The position numbers and the translations under genes are program-made. From an uncultured Pelagibacteraceae bacterium (lineage in GTDB: Bacteria > Pseudomonadota > Alphaproteobacteria > Pelagibacterales > AG-422-B15): a stretch of 33,139 nt of DNA. How positions within the stretch are numbered: position 1 is the first letter of the stretch; every line of letters starts with the position of its first letter. Below the pieces are notes generated by a model. That model had not been told where the DNA came from and made no database searches. It saw nothing but the letters and a program-made list of their open reading frames with translations. Of the stretch, positions 16,460 to 25,184 are shown in pieces. The stretch lies in assembly GCA_902547315.1 (NCBI GenBank), contig CACCND010000007.1:32001-65139 (forward strand). Reading direction: 5' to 3'.

Positions 16460-17774
16460 TTGGAAAATATTATTACCTATTGAAACAACATCTAGAGAAC
16501 TGTTTTATAAGTTATATTTATGCAATTGTCTTATACGTTTAGGATTTGAGTGCTATATAGGAAAAAAAAATCAGATATATAATCTTTTTAGTAGATTAGG
16601 ACCTTTTATTTTTATTGATAAAGGTTTTCATTTAGGTATATCTGAAAAAATTTATGATGAGATTAGAAAAAATAATGGTATCTTGGTAAGTCTTGATGAA
16701 GAAGGGGGTGTTGATTATGCCGATCTCAGAACAATCGCCAAGAGATATCCCAAACTTCTTTTTGATTGCGCCGAAAAGGTTTTTGTTTGGGGAAGTAAGC
16801 AAAAGCAATTCTTAGAAAAAAAAGGATTTACTAATTTTAAAACAATTATTTCAGGACATCCTCGCTTCCAGCTACTAAAACCTACGTACATTAATCATTA
16901 CAAAGATGAAATAAAAATAATCAAGGAAAAAGAAAAAGATTTTGTACTTATATTAAATAATTGTAGCTTAGGAAATAATATTAAAGGAGACAGGTTTGTA
17001 ATCAAAAATTACAAAAATAGAATAAACAATATAGAGGACATAATCGAATTTGATAAATTAAAAATTAAGCAAATTATAAGACTTTGCCAATTAATATTAG
17101 AAAATACAAATGAAAAAGTTGTAGTAAGACCTCACCCTGAAGAAAATCACGAAATATATAAAAATTATTTTTCTAGCAATTCAAGAGTTATCATTAATAC
17201 TGAAATGTCAGTAATTCCATGGATTATTAATTCTAAATTTGTAATACATCCAGATTGTACTACTGCAATTGAGGCCGCTTTTCTTGGGAAAACAGTATAT
17301 TCAATTTTACCATATTTTGATGAAAATTTAGTCACGTATCCACCATATAAAGTTAGCAAAGTATTTTTTAATGAAGATGATCTAGTGAACTATATTGAAA
17401 ATACAGCACTAAAACCACAAGCAAATGTAATGCCCATACTCAATGATTATTTTTCATATGATAAAAATTCTTCTGAAATTATCATAAAAGAGATAGAAAA
17501 TATTAGAAAAAATAATCTAAATGTCTCTAGAAAGGATCTCAAAATAAGATATAAGATTTATTCAAAATTATTATTATCTTTTAAAAAAGTAATAAATTCA
17601 TTTAAAGTCAATAAAAAAGAAAATATTTTTACAAAACAAAAAAGAGGAAATTTTAATTTAAAGACAATAAAAAAAATAACTAACCAAATTAACAGTCACG
17701 ATAATCATTCTGACATCTTAAATATTGAGGAAATAAATAAAGATCTATTTTGTCTTAAACAAATTCATGAGTAA
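16452..17774 (+). CDS. Putative surface-carbohydrate transferase, GT-B-like
   Basis: This 440-residue protein resembles a family annotated only as surface carbohydrate biosynthesis proteins. An N-terminal lobe (WKILLPIETTSREL) is followed by LVSLDEEGGVDY near 75-90, FVWGSKQKQFLEKKG and ISGHPRFQLL, a pattern shared by this group. The C-terminal lobe has VVVRPHPEENHE near 223 and FVIHPDCTTAIEAAFLGKTV near 262-282, equivalent to the donor-binding region of capsule and glycerophosphate transferases. The last 75 residues are Lys/Asn-rich and seem disordered. It starts inside the ABC gene (8 bp overlap) and ends inside the fusion gene (8 bp overlap). Placed between modules 1 and 2, it may transfer one of the CMP sugars (inference). 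Confidence 0.62.
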   Translation: MNNWKILLPIETTSRELFYKLYLCNCLIRLGFECYIGKKNQIYNLFSRLGPFIFIDKGFHLGISEKIYDEIRKNNGILVSLDEEGGVDYADLRTIAKRYPKLLFDCAEKVFVWGSKQKQFLEKKGFTNFKTIISGHPRFQLLKPTYINHYKDEIKIIKEKEKDFVLILNNCSLGNNIKGDRFVIKNYKNRINNIEDIIEFDKLKIKQIIRLCQLILENTNEKVVVRPHPEENHEIYKNYFSSNSRVIINTEMSVIPWIINSKFVIHPDCTTAIEAAFLGKTVYSILPYFDENLVTYPPYKVSKVFFNEDDLVNYIENTALKPQANVMPILNDYFSYDKNSSEIIIKEIENIRKNNLNVSRKDLKIRYKIYSKLLLSFKKVINSFKVNKKENIFTKQKRGNFNLKTIKKITNQINSHDNHSDILNIEEINKDLFCLKQIHE

Positions 17775-20169
17775 TAAATATCATATAATTGGAGCGGGAA
17801 TAAGTGGATTAACTCTTGCATTAGAGTTAGCAAAAAAAAGACAAGATGTCAGAGTTTACGAAAAACTTAACGTTGTTGGAGGGCTTACTCGTACTGAAAT
17901 AGTTAATGATGTAAGTTTTGACTGCGGTCCTCACTTATTTCATACTAACAATAGGGAAATCAAGGAATATTGGTTAAATTTAATGGGTTCAAAGATGATT
18001 TCTCCAAAACTTTATGGAGCTAATTTTAAAGACGGAAATATCTATGAGTACCCAGTTTCTGTTCAGTCACTAAAGAGTCAATACTCAAAAGAAGATCAAA
18101 AAAAAATACTTAGCGAATTAAAAAATATTTCTAAATCAAAAAAATTGACTTCAAAAAATTATAGTGAATTTGTTAGAAATCTAGCAGGTGAAACACTTAC
18201 GAATATATTTTTTACTAAATATCCAAAAAAATTGTGGGGAATTTCTCCAGAAAAGCTCTCGGCACGCTTTGCTCCAAGAAGGGTTGAAATAAGAAAGACT
18301 CAAAGACCCTTTCATTCTGGGAAAGGAAAATGGGCTGGAGTACTAGCTGATGGGTGTGGAACACTTTCTAAATCTTTGGAAAATGAATTAAATAAATATG
18401 GAATATATGTTGAGTATAATCTAGATTTTCAAAAATTTAATTTTTCTAAAAACAACAGTAATAATAAATATAAATCAGTAAGTAAAATAACCTTTAAAAA
18501 TAAAGTTGTTAAAATTGATCAATCAGACACAATAATTTCAACAATACCAATTACGAAGTTGGCAAAAAAAGTCGGTATTAAGCATTCTTTATGGAATAGA
18601 TCTCTAAAAATAGTTTGTCTTTTAATAGACGGAAGTTTTGAACTGTTTAATAACTATGATTGGTTATACTTTGACTCAGAAAATTTAATATTCCATAGAG
18701 TTACTAATCAAAATAGCTTTACGGACCCAAATAAAAATCAAAAACAAACGATACTGAGTTGTGAAGTTGCATACAATGAAAATGACAAAATTGATAAAAA
18801 ATCAAATAAAACTATAATTCAAAAATGTATTGAGGATTTAAAATCAATTAATATATTAGGAACTCAAAAAATATTAAAAAAACATCTTATTGATGCTAAA
18901 TCAGTTTATCCTGGAATTCATGTTGGTTACGAAGAAGAATTAAGCAGGGTTAAAGGTCATATCAACCTGATTGATAATTTATATAGCCACGGAGCGCTAG
19001 CGGAATATGAATATGCAGATACACAGGTACTTACAGCAAAATCAATTGATCTAGCTAAAGAATTGACTATGAAAAATAAATTAGACGTAAAGTCACTACG
19101 AAAAAATAAAAAAAATTCTCCAAGTAAATCAATTAAAATTAATAATAAAAAAATTGGTGATAATGAAGAGTGTTATTTCATTGCAGAAATAGGATTAAAT
19201 CACAATGGTGATCTAGACTTATGTAAAAAATTAATTGATCAGGCGAAGGAATGTGGCGCCAATGCAGTCAAATTACAAAGTTATCTCCCTGGACGTATTT
19301 CAAAAAAAGTTAGAACAGCAAGATACTATGAGGATTTAGTTGATACCCAAGATAGCTTACCTTCAATTGTTGATAATGTTCAACTTTCATTTAAAGAAAC
19401 AAAAAAAGTATTTCATTATGCAAAAAAAAGAAACATAACTATCTTTTCAACTCCTTTTGATATTGAATCACTGAAGCAATTAGAAACTCTTAACTGCCCT
19501 GCATATAAAATTTCATCAATGGATTTAGTAAATATTCCATTAATAAGAGAAGTTGCAAAAACAAAGAAGCCAATCATTCTTTCTACAGGTATGTCTGAAT
19601 TAGCTGATATTTCAAATGCTGTTGAAACTATAATGGCATCAGGAAACACAGATATAGCATTATTACATTGTGTATCATCATATCCTTGTAGTCCAAATAA
19701 CGTAAATTTGCCAAAAATTAAAAAATTAAAAGAGACCTTTAATACAATTGTGGGTTTTTCAGATCATAGCTCTGGAATTGACATTACATTATCATCAATA
19801 GCTATTGGAGCGAAGATCATTGAAAAACATTTTACCCTCGATAGAAAAATGGATGGACCAGATCACAATTTTTCTTTAGTGAAAGAGGATTTAAAAAAAC
19901 TAATCAATGGAATAAGGAGAATTGAACATGCTCTGTATGACCATGGTTTTGGAGTACAATTGTGCGAAGTAGATACTGCACAAAATTTAAGAAGAAGTAT
20001 TTTTATAGATAAAGACCTAAAAAAAGGAAAAAAAATAACACCTATGGATATCATTATTAAATCTCCAGGCATAGGAGTTCATCCTAAATATTATGACTTT
20101 GTAATTGGAAAGAAACTTTTAAGAACAAGACAAAAAGATGAGCCTCTGTTATGGGAAGATATAAGTTAA
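17767..20169 (+). CDS. Fusion: UDP-galactopyranose-mutase-like flavoprotein plus complete NeuB synthase (module 2)
   Basis: One 800-residue frame holds two enzymes. Residues 1 to about 440 form an FAD-binding protein: IIGAGISG at 7-14, then VYEKLNVVGGLTRTE, DCGPHLFHTNN and KYPKKLWGISPEKLSARF. The FHTNN and YxxKxWG segments recall UDP-galactopyranose mutases and amine-oxidase-like flavoproteins. A Lys-rich linker (about 440-453) leads to a full-length NeuB (454-800): AEIGLNHNGDL, metal-ligand His667 (GFSDHSSG) and His688 (EKHFTLDR), GPDHNFSL, and a complete SAF domain (RRSIFIDKDLKKGKKIT to the end). An in-frame ATG at 19069, residue 435, could also give a free NeuB, but no clear ribosome site precedes it. 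The first half's substrate is unknown. I know of no described enzyme with this order of domains. Confidence 0.88.
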   Translation: MSNKYHIIGAGISGLTLALELAKKRQDVRVYEKLNVVGGLTRTEIVNDVSFDCGPHLFHTNNREIKEYWLNLMGSKMISPKLYGANFKDGNIYEYPVSVQSLKSQYSKEDQKKILSELKNISKSKKLTSKNYSEFVRNLAGETLTNIFFTKYPKKLWGISPEKLSARFAPRRVEIRKTQRPFHSGKGKWAGVLADGCGTLSKSLENELNKYGIYVEYNLDFQKFNFSKNNSNNKYKSVSKITFKNKVVKIDQSDTIISTIPITKLAKKVGIKHSLWNRSLKIVCLLIDGSFELFNNYDWLYFDSENLIFHRVTNQNSFTDPNKNQKQTILSCEVAYNENDKIDKKSNKTIIQKCIEDLKSINILGTQKILKKHLIDAKSVYPGIHVGYEEELSRVKGHINLIDNLYSHGALAEYEYADTQVLTAKSIDLAKELTMKNKLDVKSLRKNKKNSPSKSIKINNKKIGDNEECYFIAEIGLNHNGDLDLCKKLIDQAKECGANAVKLQSYLPGRISKKVRTARYYEDLVDTQDSLPSIVDNVQLSFKETKKVFHYAKKRNITIFSTPFDIESLKQLETLNCPAYKISSMDLVNIPLIREVAKTKKPIILSTGMSELADISNAVETIMASGNTDIALLHCVSSYPCSPNNVNLPKIKKLKETFNTIVGFSDHSSGIDITLSSIAIGAKIIEKHFTLDRKMDGPDHNFSLVKEDLKKLINGIRRIEHALYDHGFGVQLCEVDTAQNLRRSIFIDKDLKKGKKITPMDIIIKSPGIGVHPKYYDFVIGKKLLRTRQKDEPLLWEDIS

Positions 20170-20178
20170 TAACTACTT

Positions 20179-21315
20179 ATGCCTCTAATAAAGTATACAG
20201 AAGACAAAAAACACCTAGCAGCACTTCTTAAAAGTATTAATAACAATTTAAAGAAAATTAAGAAAATAAAAAAAAATAAAGAAAAAATAATATTTACCAT
20301 TGGTAGCACTGCTGGTGGCGGAAGAAAATCAAAACCTTATGACACCCCAATTAGAAAGTTAGATACTGCTTATGTCACAGGTGTGATTATTTATACTCAA
20401 TGTCAGGCTATAATCGTAAGTAATTTGGTAGATGGAAAGGTTGACTACATTTTTGTTGATGCTGAAAAAAAATTGCCATCTCTAATTAATCCGGATTATA
20501 AATCACTCAAACATTTTAAGATTAAACTACCTGAATTCTCTAATGCAAAAGTAGAGTACGGGAATATAAGTGCAATATGTAATAACTTTATAAAAAAAAG
20601 TATGTTTTCACTTTATAAGGCTAATGACCTTACTGTTGAAGTAACATGGGAATTTTTAAATAATTATTTTACTGAATTAAGTGGAAAAAAAATTCTTATA
20701 ATAGGATCAGGAAATATTGGAACTAAACTGTCATTAAAACTTGTAGAGTGTGGATCTGGAATATTTTTACATTCAAGTCGCGGAAAACAAAATCATATAG
20801 TCAGGGCTTTAAACGATATAACACATGATTCTCTTCTCTCAAAAATTAGGGTTCTAAAAAGAAAGAAATTATCAAGTCAAGTTGATGCTATTATTGGTTG
20901 TACAAATGCCCAGAAAGTCATAACAAAAAAACTCATTAAAAATCTTAATAAAGATGGAATAGTAATTGATGTAGGTAAGGGAAATATATCAATTGATGCG
21001 CTTAATTATTGTAAATTAAAAAAAATAAATACATGGAGGACTGATATTTCACCTATAATTCAATCAATGGTTACAAGCGGACAAAAAATGAAAAATTTTT
21101 ATAATACATTTTATGGATATAGACAGATAAATAATATTGGCATTGTCTCTGGTGGATATATCGGAGAAAAAAATGACATAATAGTAGATAATTTTAATAA
21201 TCCTAAAATTGTATACGGGGTATGTGATGGACTTGGTTCAAGATTACATAAGCTTAATAAAAAAAGTATGGAAAATATTAATATTTTGAAAAAATTTATA
21301 AAAAATAAAAGATAA
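20179..21315 (+). CDS. Rossmann-fold dehydrogenase-like protein of unknown function (module 2)
   Basis: I do not recognise a named family for this 378-residue protein. Residues 169-181 (GKKILIIGSGNIG) form a GxGxxG dinucleotide-binding turn. Later strands IIGCTNAQ, VIDVGKGNIS and TWRTDISP fit the second half of a Rossmann domain, as in shikimate or methylenetetrahydrofolate dehydrogenases and glutamyl-tRNA reductases. The N-terminal part (1-160) has a charged start (KKIKKIKKNKEK) and FTIGSTAGGGRKSKPYD, with AYVTGVIIY after it. A substrate domain there is likely. The gene sits between the NeuB fusion and its neuA with a 9 bp gap on one side and a 1 bp overlap on the other, so a step in making this CMP sugar is the natural guess. 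Confidence 0.7.
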   Translation: MPLIKYTEDKKHLAALLKSINNNLKKIKKIKKNKEKIIFTIGSTAGGGRKSKPYDTPIRKLDTAYVTGVIIYTQCQAIIVSNLVDGKVDYIFVDAEKKLPSLINPDYKSLKHFKIKLPEFSNAKVEYGNISAICNNFIKKSMFSLYKANDLTVEVTWEFLNNYFTELSGKKILIIGSGNIGTKLSLKLVECGSGIFLHSSRGKQNHIVRALNDITHDSLLSKIRVLKRKKLSSQVDAIIGCTNAQKVITKKLIKNLNKDGIVIDVGKGNISIDALNYCKLKKINTWRTDISPIIQSMVTSGQKMKNFYNTFYGYRQINNIGIVSGGYIGEKNDIIVDNFNNPKIVYGVCDGLGSRLHKLNKKSMENINILKKFIKNKR

Positions 21316-22013
21316 TGAAGGTTATAACAATAATTCCAGCTCGAGCTAATAGTAAAAGTATAAGAAATAAAAATATAAAAAAGTTTAATGGATTTCCACT
21401 TATTAAGTATTCTATAGATTATTCTATTAAATCAAGTCTTGTTAATAGGACGATAGTTTCAACTGAAAGTCAAAAGATAGCAAACATTGCCCTTAAATAT
21501 GGTGCAGAAGTTCCCTTTTTAAGGCCTAAAAAATTAGCCTTAGATTATGTTCAAGATTACCCAGTAATTAAGCATGCTCTTTTAAAAATTGAAAAACTCT
21601 ATGATGAAAAATTTGATATAATAATACTTCTAAGGCCAACTTCTCCATTAAGACCATCAAATTTAATTAAAAAATCAATTAATTTATTAAAAAAAACCCC
21701 TCAAGCGACTTCTGTGAGAGCAGTAACCATTGCAAATCAACATCCCTTTAGACAATGGATACAAGATGAAGAATATATTTATGCCTATCAACACAAAAAA
21801 TTTTTGGGAAAAGAAGAAAATTACAATTTACCTAGACAAAAACTTCCTAAATCATATTGGCAAACAGGTGATATTGAAACTATAAGAAGATCAACTATTA
21901 TAAAAGGAAGTATAAGTGGAAATAAAATTTTACCATTAGTTATAAGGAATGACCAAGTTCATGATATTGATTCCTTAAGTGATTTCAAAAAAGCGATGAG
22001 CAAATTAAAGTAA
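21315..22013 (+). CDS. neuA: NeuA-type CMP-nonulosonate synthetase (module 2)
   Basis: The 232-residue protein has the cytidylyltransferase signature IIPARANSKSIRNKN at 5-19, then PLIKYSID, VSTESQK, EVPFLRPKKL, ILLRPTSPLRP and a late DIETIRRS. The second residue after PAR is Ala and the lysine-serine order is kept, a mild variation on the usual PARGGSKG. It is the partner of the NeuB half of the upstream fusion, judged by position. The start codon overlaps the previous stop by one base (TAATG), and the end overlaps the next gene by one base, so translation is coupled on both sides. It shares the EVPFLRPKK loop with the neuA at 25177, making these two closer to each other than to the module 1 copy. 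Confidence 0.88.
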   Translation: MKVITIIPARANSKSIRNKNIKKFNGFPLIKYSIDYSIKSSLVNRTIVSTESQKIANIALKYGAEVPFLRPKKLALDYVQDYPVIKHALLKIEKLYDEKFDIIILLRPTSPLRPSNLIKKSINLLKKTPQATSVRAVTIANQHPFRQWIQDEEYIYAYQHKKFLGKEENYNLPRQKLPKSYWQTGDIETIRRSTIIKGSISGNKILPLVIRNDQVHDIDSLSDFKKAMSKLK

Positions 22014-22879
22014 TGCCAAAAATATGTATTGGAACAGCAAGTTTTACAAACCCTAAATATGGTTTTTGCAGTGCTAAAAGTGACAGGGAAAAAAACCAAT
22101 TTTTTAAGATTTGTAAAGAAAATAAAATTGATGCATTTGACACAGCACCGAGGTATGAAGGTAGTGAAAATTTATTAGGTAATTTTCAGGATCAAATTAA
22201 TTTTATTTCTACTAAGGTTGAAGGTATTGATCCTAATTTAAGTGAAGATAAGATTTATCGAGGTATAATTAATTCTATTGAAAGTTCTCTTATAAAATTA
22301 AAAAAAGATCGCTTAAATTTATGCTATTTGCATCAAAATGAATTAGAGATAATTTCAAATCAAAAAGTTATAAACGCATTAGAAAATGTTAGAAAAATAG
22401 GACTTATAGAAGAGTATGGAGCATCAATATACACATTAGAGGAACTTAAATGTGTACTAAATATGAAAAGGTTTGGTTGGGTACAAATCCCCCTTAACAT
22501 TTTAGACACTTCATTTCTTCAAGAAATAAAAGTGAATAAAAATGAAATTAAAGTTGCTGCAAGATCAATAATCTTGCAAGGTCTCCTTTTAAGTACAGAT
22601 AGTCAAAAGTCTGTATTAGAAAAATTTCCCAATTTTAATGAGTTTATGAATAAATTAAGAAACATTTCAAAAAAACTATCGATTCATCTTTCAACACTTT
22701 TAATTTCATATATTTTTTCATTAAAAGATTTAGATTTAGTAATAACTGGAACGTCTTCATCATCTAACCTACAAGAATTAATATCTGCATCAAAATTGCA
22801 GCTCGATAAAAAAACTGTAGGAATTTTAGATAAATTATCTTCTTTACCTAAAGAATGGACAAATCCTAAATTATGGTGA
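22013..22879 (+). CDS. Aldo/keto reductase
   Basis: The 288-residue protein has the aldo/keto reductase fold with all four catalytic residues: Asp43 and Tyr48 (FDTAPRYEGSE), Lys68 (STKVEG) and His107 (CYLHQNE). Later segments QIPLNILD, AARSIILQGLLL and VITGTSSSSNL are the NADPH-binding end of the barrel. Members reduce aldehydes and ketones. Aldo/keto reductases recur next to neuA and neuB homologues in bacterial surface loci, so a reduction on the module 2 sugar is likely; the substrate is not known. It overlaps neuA by one base at its start and lies 10 bp before an SDR. Confidence 0.85.
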   Translation: MPKICIGTASFTNPKYGFCSAKSDREKNQFFKICKENKIDAFDTAPRYEGSENLLGNFQDQINFISTKVEGIDPNLSEDKIYRGIINSIESSLIKLKKDRLNLCYLHQNELEIISNQKVINALENVRKIGLIEEYGASIYTLEELKCVLNMKRFGWVQIPLNILDTSFLQEIKVNKNEIKVAARSIILQGLLLSTDSQKSVLEKFPNFNEFMNKLRNISKKLSIHLSTLLISYIFSLKDLDLVITGTSSSSNLQELISASKLQLDKKTVGILDKLSSLPKEWTNPKLW

Positions 22880-22889
22880 AAGATTAATC

Positions 22890-23666
22890 ATGTCGAAAAA
22901 AATGTTCGATCTCTCAAATGAAGTAATTATAATTACTGGAGCGAGCGGTTTACTTGGTAAGCAGTTTTCGAATTTATTATTAAATCAAGGTGCTAGAGTT
23001 GTAATGCTTGATAAAAATATATCTAATAAATTAGGAAGCGACTTTTATTCACTTAGGAGTGATGTAACAAGTGCAGTATCTCTAAAGCAAGCATTAGCAA
23101 AAATTAAAAGTAATTTTTCTACTCCAACAGGTTTAATTAACTGTGCAGCAGTTAATGAATCGCCGAACAGCAATAATAGATCAAATAAATTAGAGCACTA
23201 TTCAATTAAAAATTATCAAAAAACAATGGATGTAAATGTAAAAGGGGTCTTTTTATCATGCCAAATATTTGGTACAGAAATGGCAAAAAAAAGAAAAGGT
23301 TCGATTATTAATATCAGTTCTATTTATGGATTATTGTCACCAGATCATAGACTTTATCATAAAGGAAGCAAAAAATATTTTAAACCAATAGATTATTCAA
23401 TTTCAAAATCAGCGATCATTAATCTTACAAAATATCTTTCTGTTTACTGGGCAAATGATAAAGTTAGAGTTAATAATTTAATTCTTGGAGGCATAAAAAG
23501 TAGTCAAGACAAGAATTTTGTGCGCAAATATTCAAATAGAGTTCCATTAGGTAGAATGGCTAACCTCGATGAATTTGACAGTGCTGTAGTATATTTATTA
23601 TCTAAAGGGTCAAGCTATATGACAGGATCAGATATGATAATCGACGGTGGATGGACAGCGTGGTAA
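22890..23666 (+). CDS. Short-chain dehydrogenase/reductase (module 2)
   Basis: A classical SDR of 258 residues. TGASGLLGK (16-24) binds the cofactor, INCAAVNE is the NNAG-equivalent, and NISSIYG carries the serine. Tyr169 and Lys173 (YSISKSA) are the catalytic pair. Between the serine and the tyrosine is an insert, SPDHRLYHKGSKKYFKP, longer than in simple SDRs. That insert is seen in SDRs of sialic-acid-like clusters and may shape a large substrate pocket. DMIIDGGWTAW closes the protein, like the module 1 SDR. It probably oxidises or reduces a hydroxyl on the sugar together with the aldo/keto reductase just upstream; which carbon cannot be told. Confidence 0.83.
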   Translation: MSKKMFDLSNEVIIITGASGLLGKQFSNLLLNQGARVVMLDKNISNKLGSDFYSLRSDVTSAVSLKQALAKIKSNFSTPTGLINCAAVNESPNSNNRSNKLEHYSIKNYQKTMDVNVKGVFLSCQIFGTEMAKKRKGSIINISSIYGLLSPDHRLYHKGSKKYFKPIDYSISKSAIINLTKYLSVYWANDKVRVNNLILGGIKSSQDKNFVRKYSNRVPLGRMANLDEFDSAVVYLLSKGSSYMTGSDMIIDGGWTAW

Positions 23667-23673
23667 TTTAAAC

Positions 23674-24114
23674 ATGAAAAATAACGCAGATAAAAGAGCA
23701 GTCGTAAAATTTCTTAGCAAAAAAAAAGTTGAAAAACGCATTTGGGGAGAGGAGATATTGCTGGCTTTGATACCAAAAGTTTTATCACTTAAAATACTTA
23801 AAATGAAAAAAGGAAGTAAGGGAAATTTACAATATCATCATAAAAAGAATGAATGTGGTTACATCCTATCTGGTAAATTAAAATTTACCTATCAAGTAAA
23901 AACTGGGACATTAAGAAGTAAAATTCTCTCTAAAGGAGACTGCTTTCATATTCCTCCAGGAGCAATTCATCAAGAACATGCTGTCACCGCATGTCAAATA
24001 ATTGAGGCATCAACGCCACATTTTAATGATAGAGTAAGAGTAGAAAAAGTTTTTAATCTACCAGAATTAAAAGGTCTAAAATCGACTAAAAAAAATGAAG
24101 TGATATTAAAATGA
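23674..24114 (+). CDS. Cupin-fold protein
   Basis: I start this at the ATG at 23674, giving 146 residues and a 7 bp gap; an in-frame ATG at 23647 would add nine residues and overlap the SDR by 20 bp. The single cupin domain has the metal-site pattern GNLQYHHKKNE (His55, His56, Glu60 here) and a second motif KGDCFHIPPGAIHQEH with His99. It resembles the cupin half of mannose-phosphate isomerase/GDP-mannose pyrophosphorylase proteins and small sugar-isomerase-like cupins. A sugar epimerase, isomerase or dehydratase role is plausible but not shown. The end overlaps the next neuB as ATGA, so it is coupled to module 3. Confidence 0.75.
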   Translation: MKNNADKRAVVKFLSKKKVEKRIWGEEILLALIPKVLSLKILKMKKGSKGNLQYHHKKNECGYILSGKLKFTYQVKTGTLRSKILSKGDCFHIPPGAIHQEHAVTACQIIEASTPHFNDRVRVEKVFNLPELKGLKSTKKNEVILK

Positions 24115-25184
24115 GCAGAAACTTTAAGATAAATGAACTTACTATAGATGATCATAGTGAGAGTTTTGTTATTGCTGAGATCGGTCATAACCACAGAGGA
24201 TCCGTTGATGATTGTATGAAACTTTTTAAATCTGCAAAAGACTCTGGTGCAAATGCAGTAAAATTACAAAAAAGATCTAACAGGAATTTGTATACCAAAG
24301 CAATGTATAATTGGATTTATACAAGTGAAAATTCATATGGAAAAACATACGGAAAGCATCGAGAGGCACTAGAGTTTAATTTAGAACAATACAAAGAATT
24401 AAAAAACTACGCTGAAGAGTTAGGGCTAATATTTTTTGCCACACCCTTTGATATTGAAAGTGTTGACTTTTTGGAAGAATTAGATCTGCCTTTATATAAA
24501 ATATCATCATCAGATTTAAAAAACTTCGAACTAGTTAAATATATTGCTGAGATGCAAAAGCCAACCATTTTAAGTACTGGTGGAGCTAATATGAAAGAAG
24601 TTATAAACACTTATGATTTAATTAATAAGGTCAATAAAAATCTATGTATAATGCAGTGTGTTTCGAGTTATCCAGTAGATTATTCTGAGCTAAATTTAAA
24701 TGTAATAAGCACATTTAGAAAAGAGTTTCCAGATACCGTGATAGGTTTCTCATCACATGACTCTGGTGTAACGTCTGTCTTAAGCGCTTATCACCTAGGC
24801 GCACGCATTTTTGAAAAGCATTTTACTTTAAATAGAGCATGGAAAGGTACTGACCATGCTTTTTCACTCGAGCCTATGGGTTTAAAGCGTATAGTTAGAG
24901 ATCTTAGTCGTGCGAGAATAAGCCTTGGAAATGGTACAAAAGAGCGAATTAAAAATGAAGAGAAGCCAATGAGTAAGATGGAAAAAATTATTGTTGCTTA
25001 TAAAAAAATTGAAAAAGGAGCAATTTTAAAAAAAGAACTACTTTGCGTAAAAATACCCTCTCCTGATGAATTAGATAAAGACTGTTTCTCGCCTGACAAA
25101 ATTAATAAATTAATTGGAACTCGAATAAATTCGCAACTTGAAAAAGATGAGCCAATTAAAAAAAATGTTTTAGAAAATGTATAA
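24111..25184 (+). CDS. neuB: NeuB-family nonulosonate synthase with SAF domain (module 3)
   Basis: A full-length NeuB of 357 residues. The barrel starts with VIAEIGHNHRGS, a variant of the usual GxNHNG, followed by NAVKLQKR, FFATPFDIESV and LSTGGA. The metal-ligand histidines are His216 (GFSSHDSG) and His237 (EKHFTLNR), 21 apart and at nearly the same numbers as in meningococcal NeuB (215 and 236). The active-site loop is GTDHAFSLEP. The C-terminal 70 residues (KMEKIIVAYKKIEKGAIL to the end) form the SAF domain that closes the dimer active site. The protein differs from both other NeuB copies in these signatures, so it likely makes a different acid. It overlaps the cupin by 4 bp and neuA by 8 bp. 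Confidence 0.9.
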   Translation: MSRNFKINELTIDDHSESFVIAEIGHNHRGSVDDCMKLFKSAKDSGANAVKLQKRSNRNLYTKAMYNWIYTSENSYGKTYGKHREALEFNLEQYKELKNYAEELGLIFFATPFDIESVDFLEELDLPLYKISSSDLKNFELVKYIAEMQKPTILSTGGANMKEVINTYDLINKVNKNLCIMQCVSSYPVDYSELNLNVISTFRKEFPDTVIGFSSHDSGVTSVLSAYHLGARIFEKHFTLNRAWKGTDHAFSLEPMGLKRIVRDLSRARISLGNGTKERIKNEEKPMSKMEKIIVAYKKIEKGAILKKELLCVKIPSPDELDKDCFSPDKINKLIGTRINSQLEKDEPIKKNVLENV

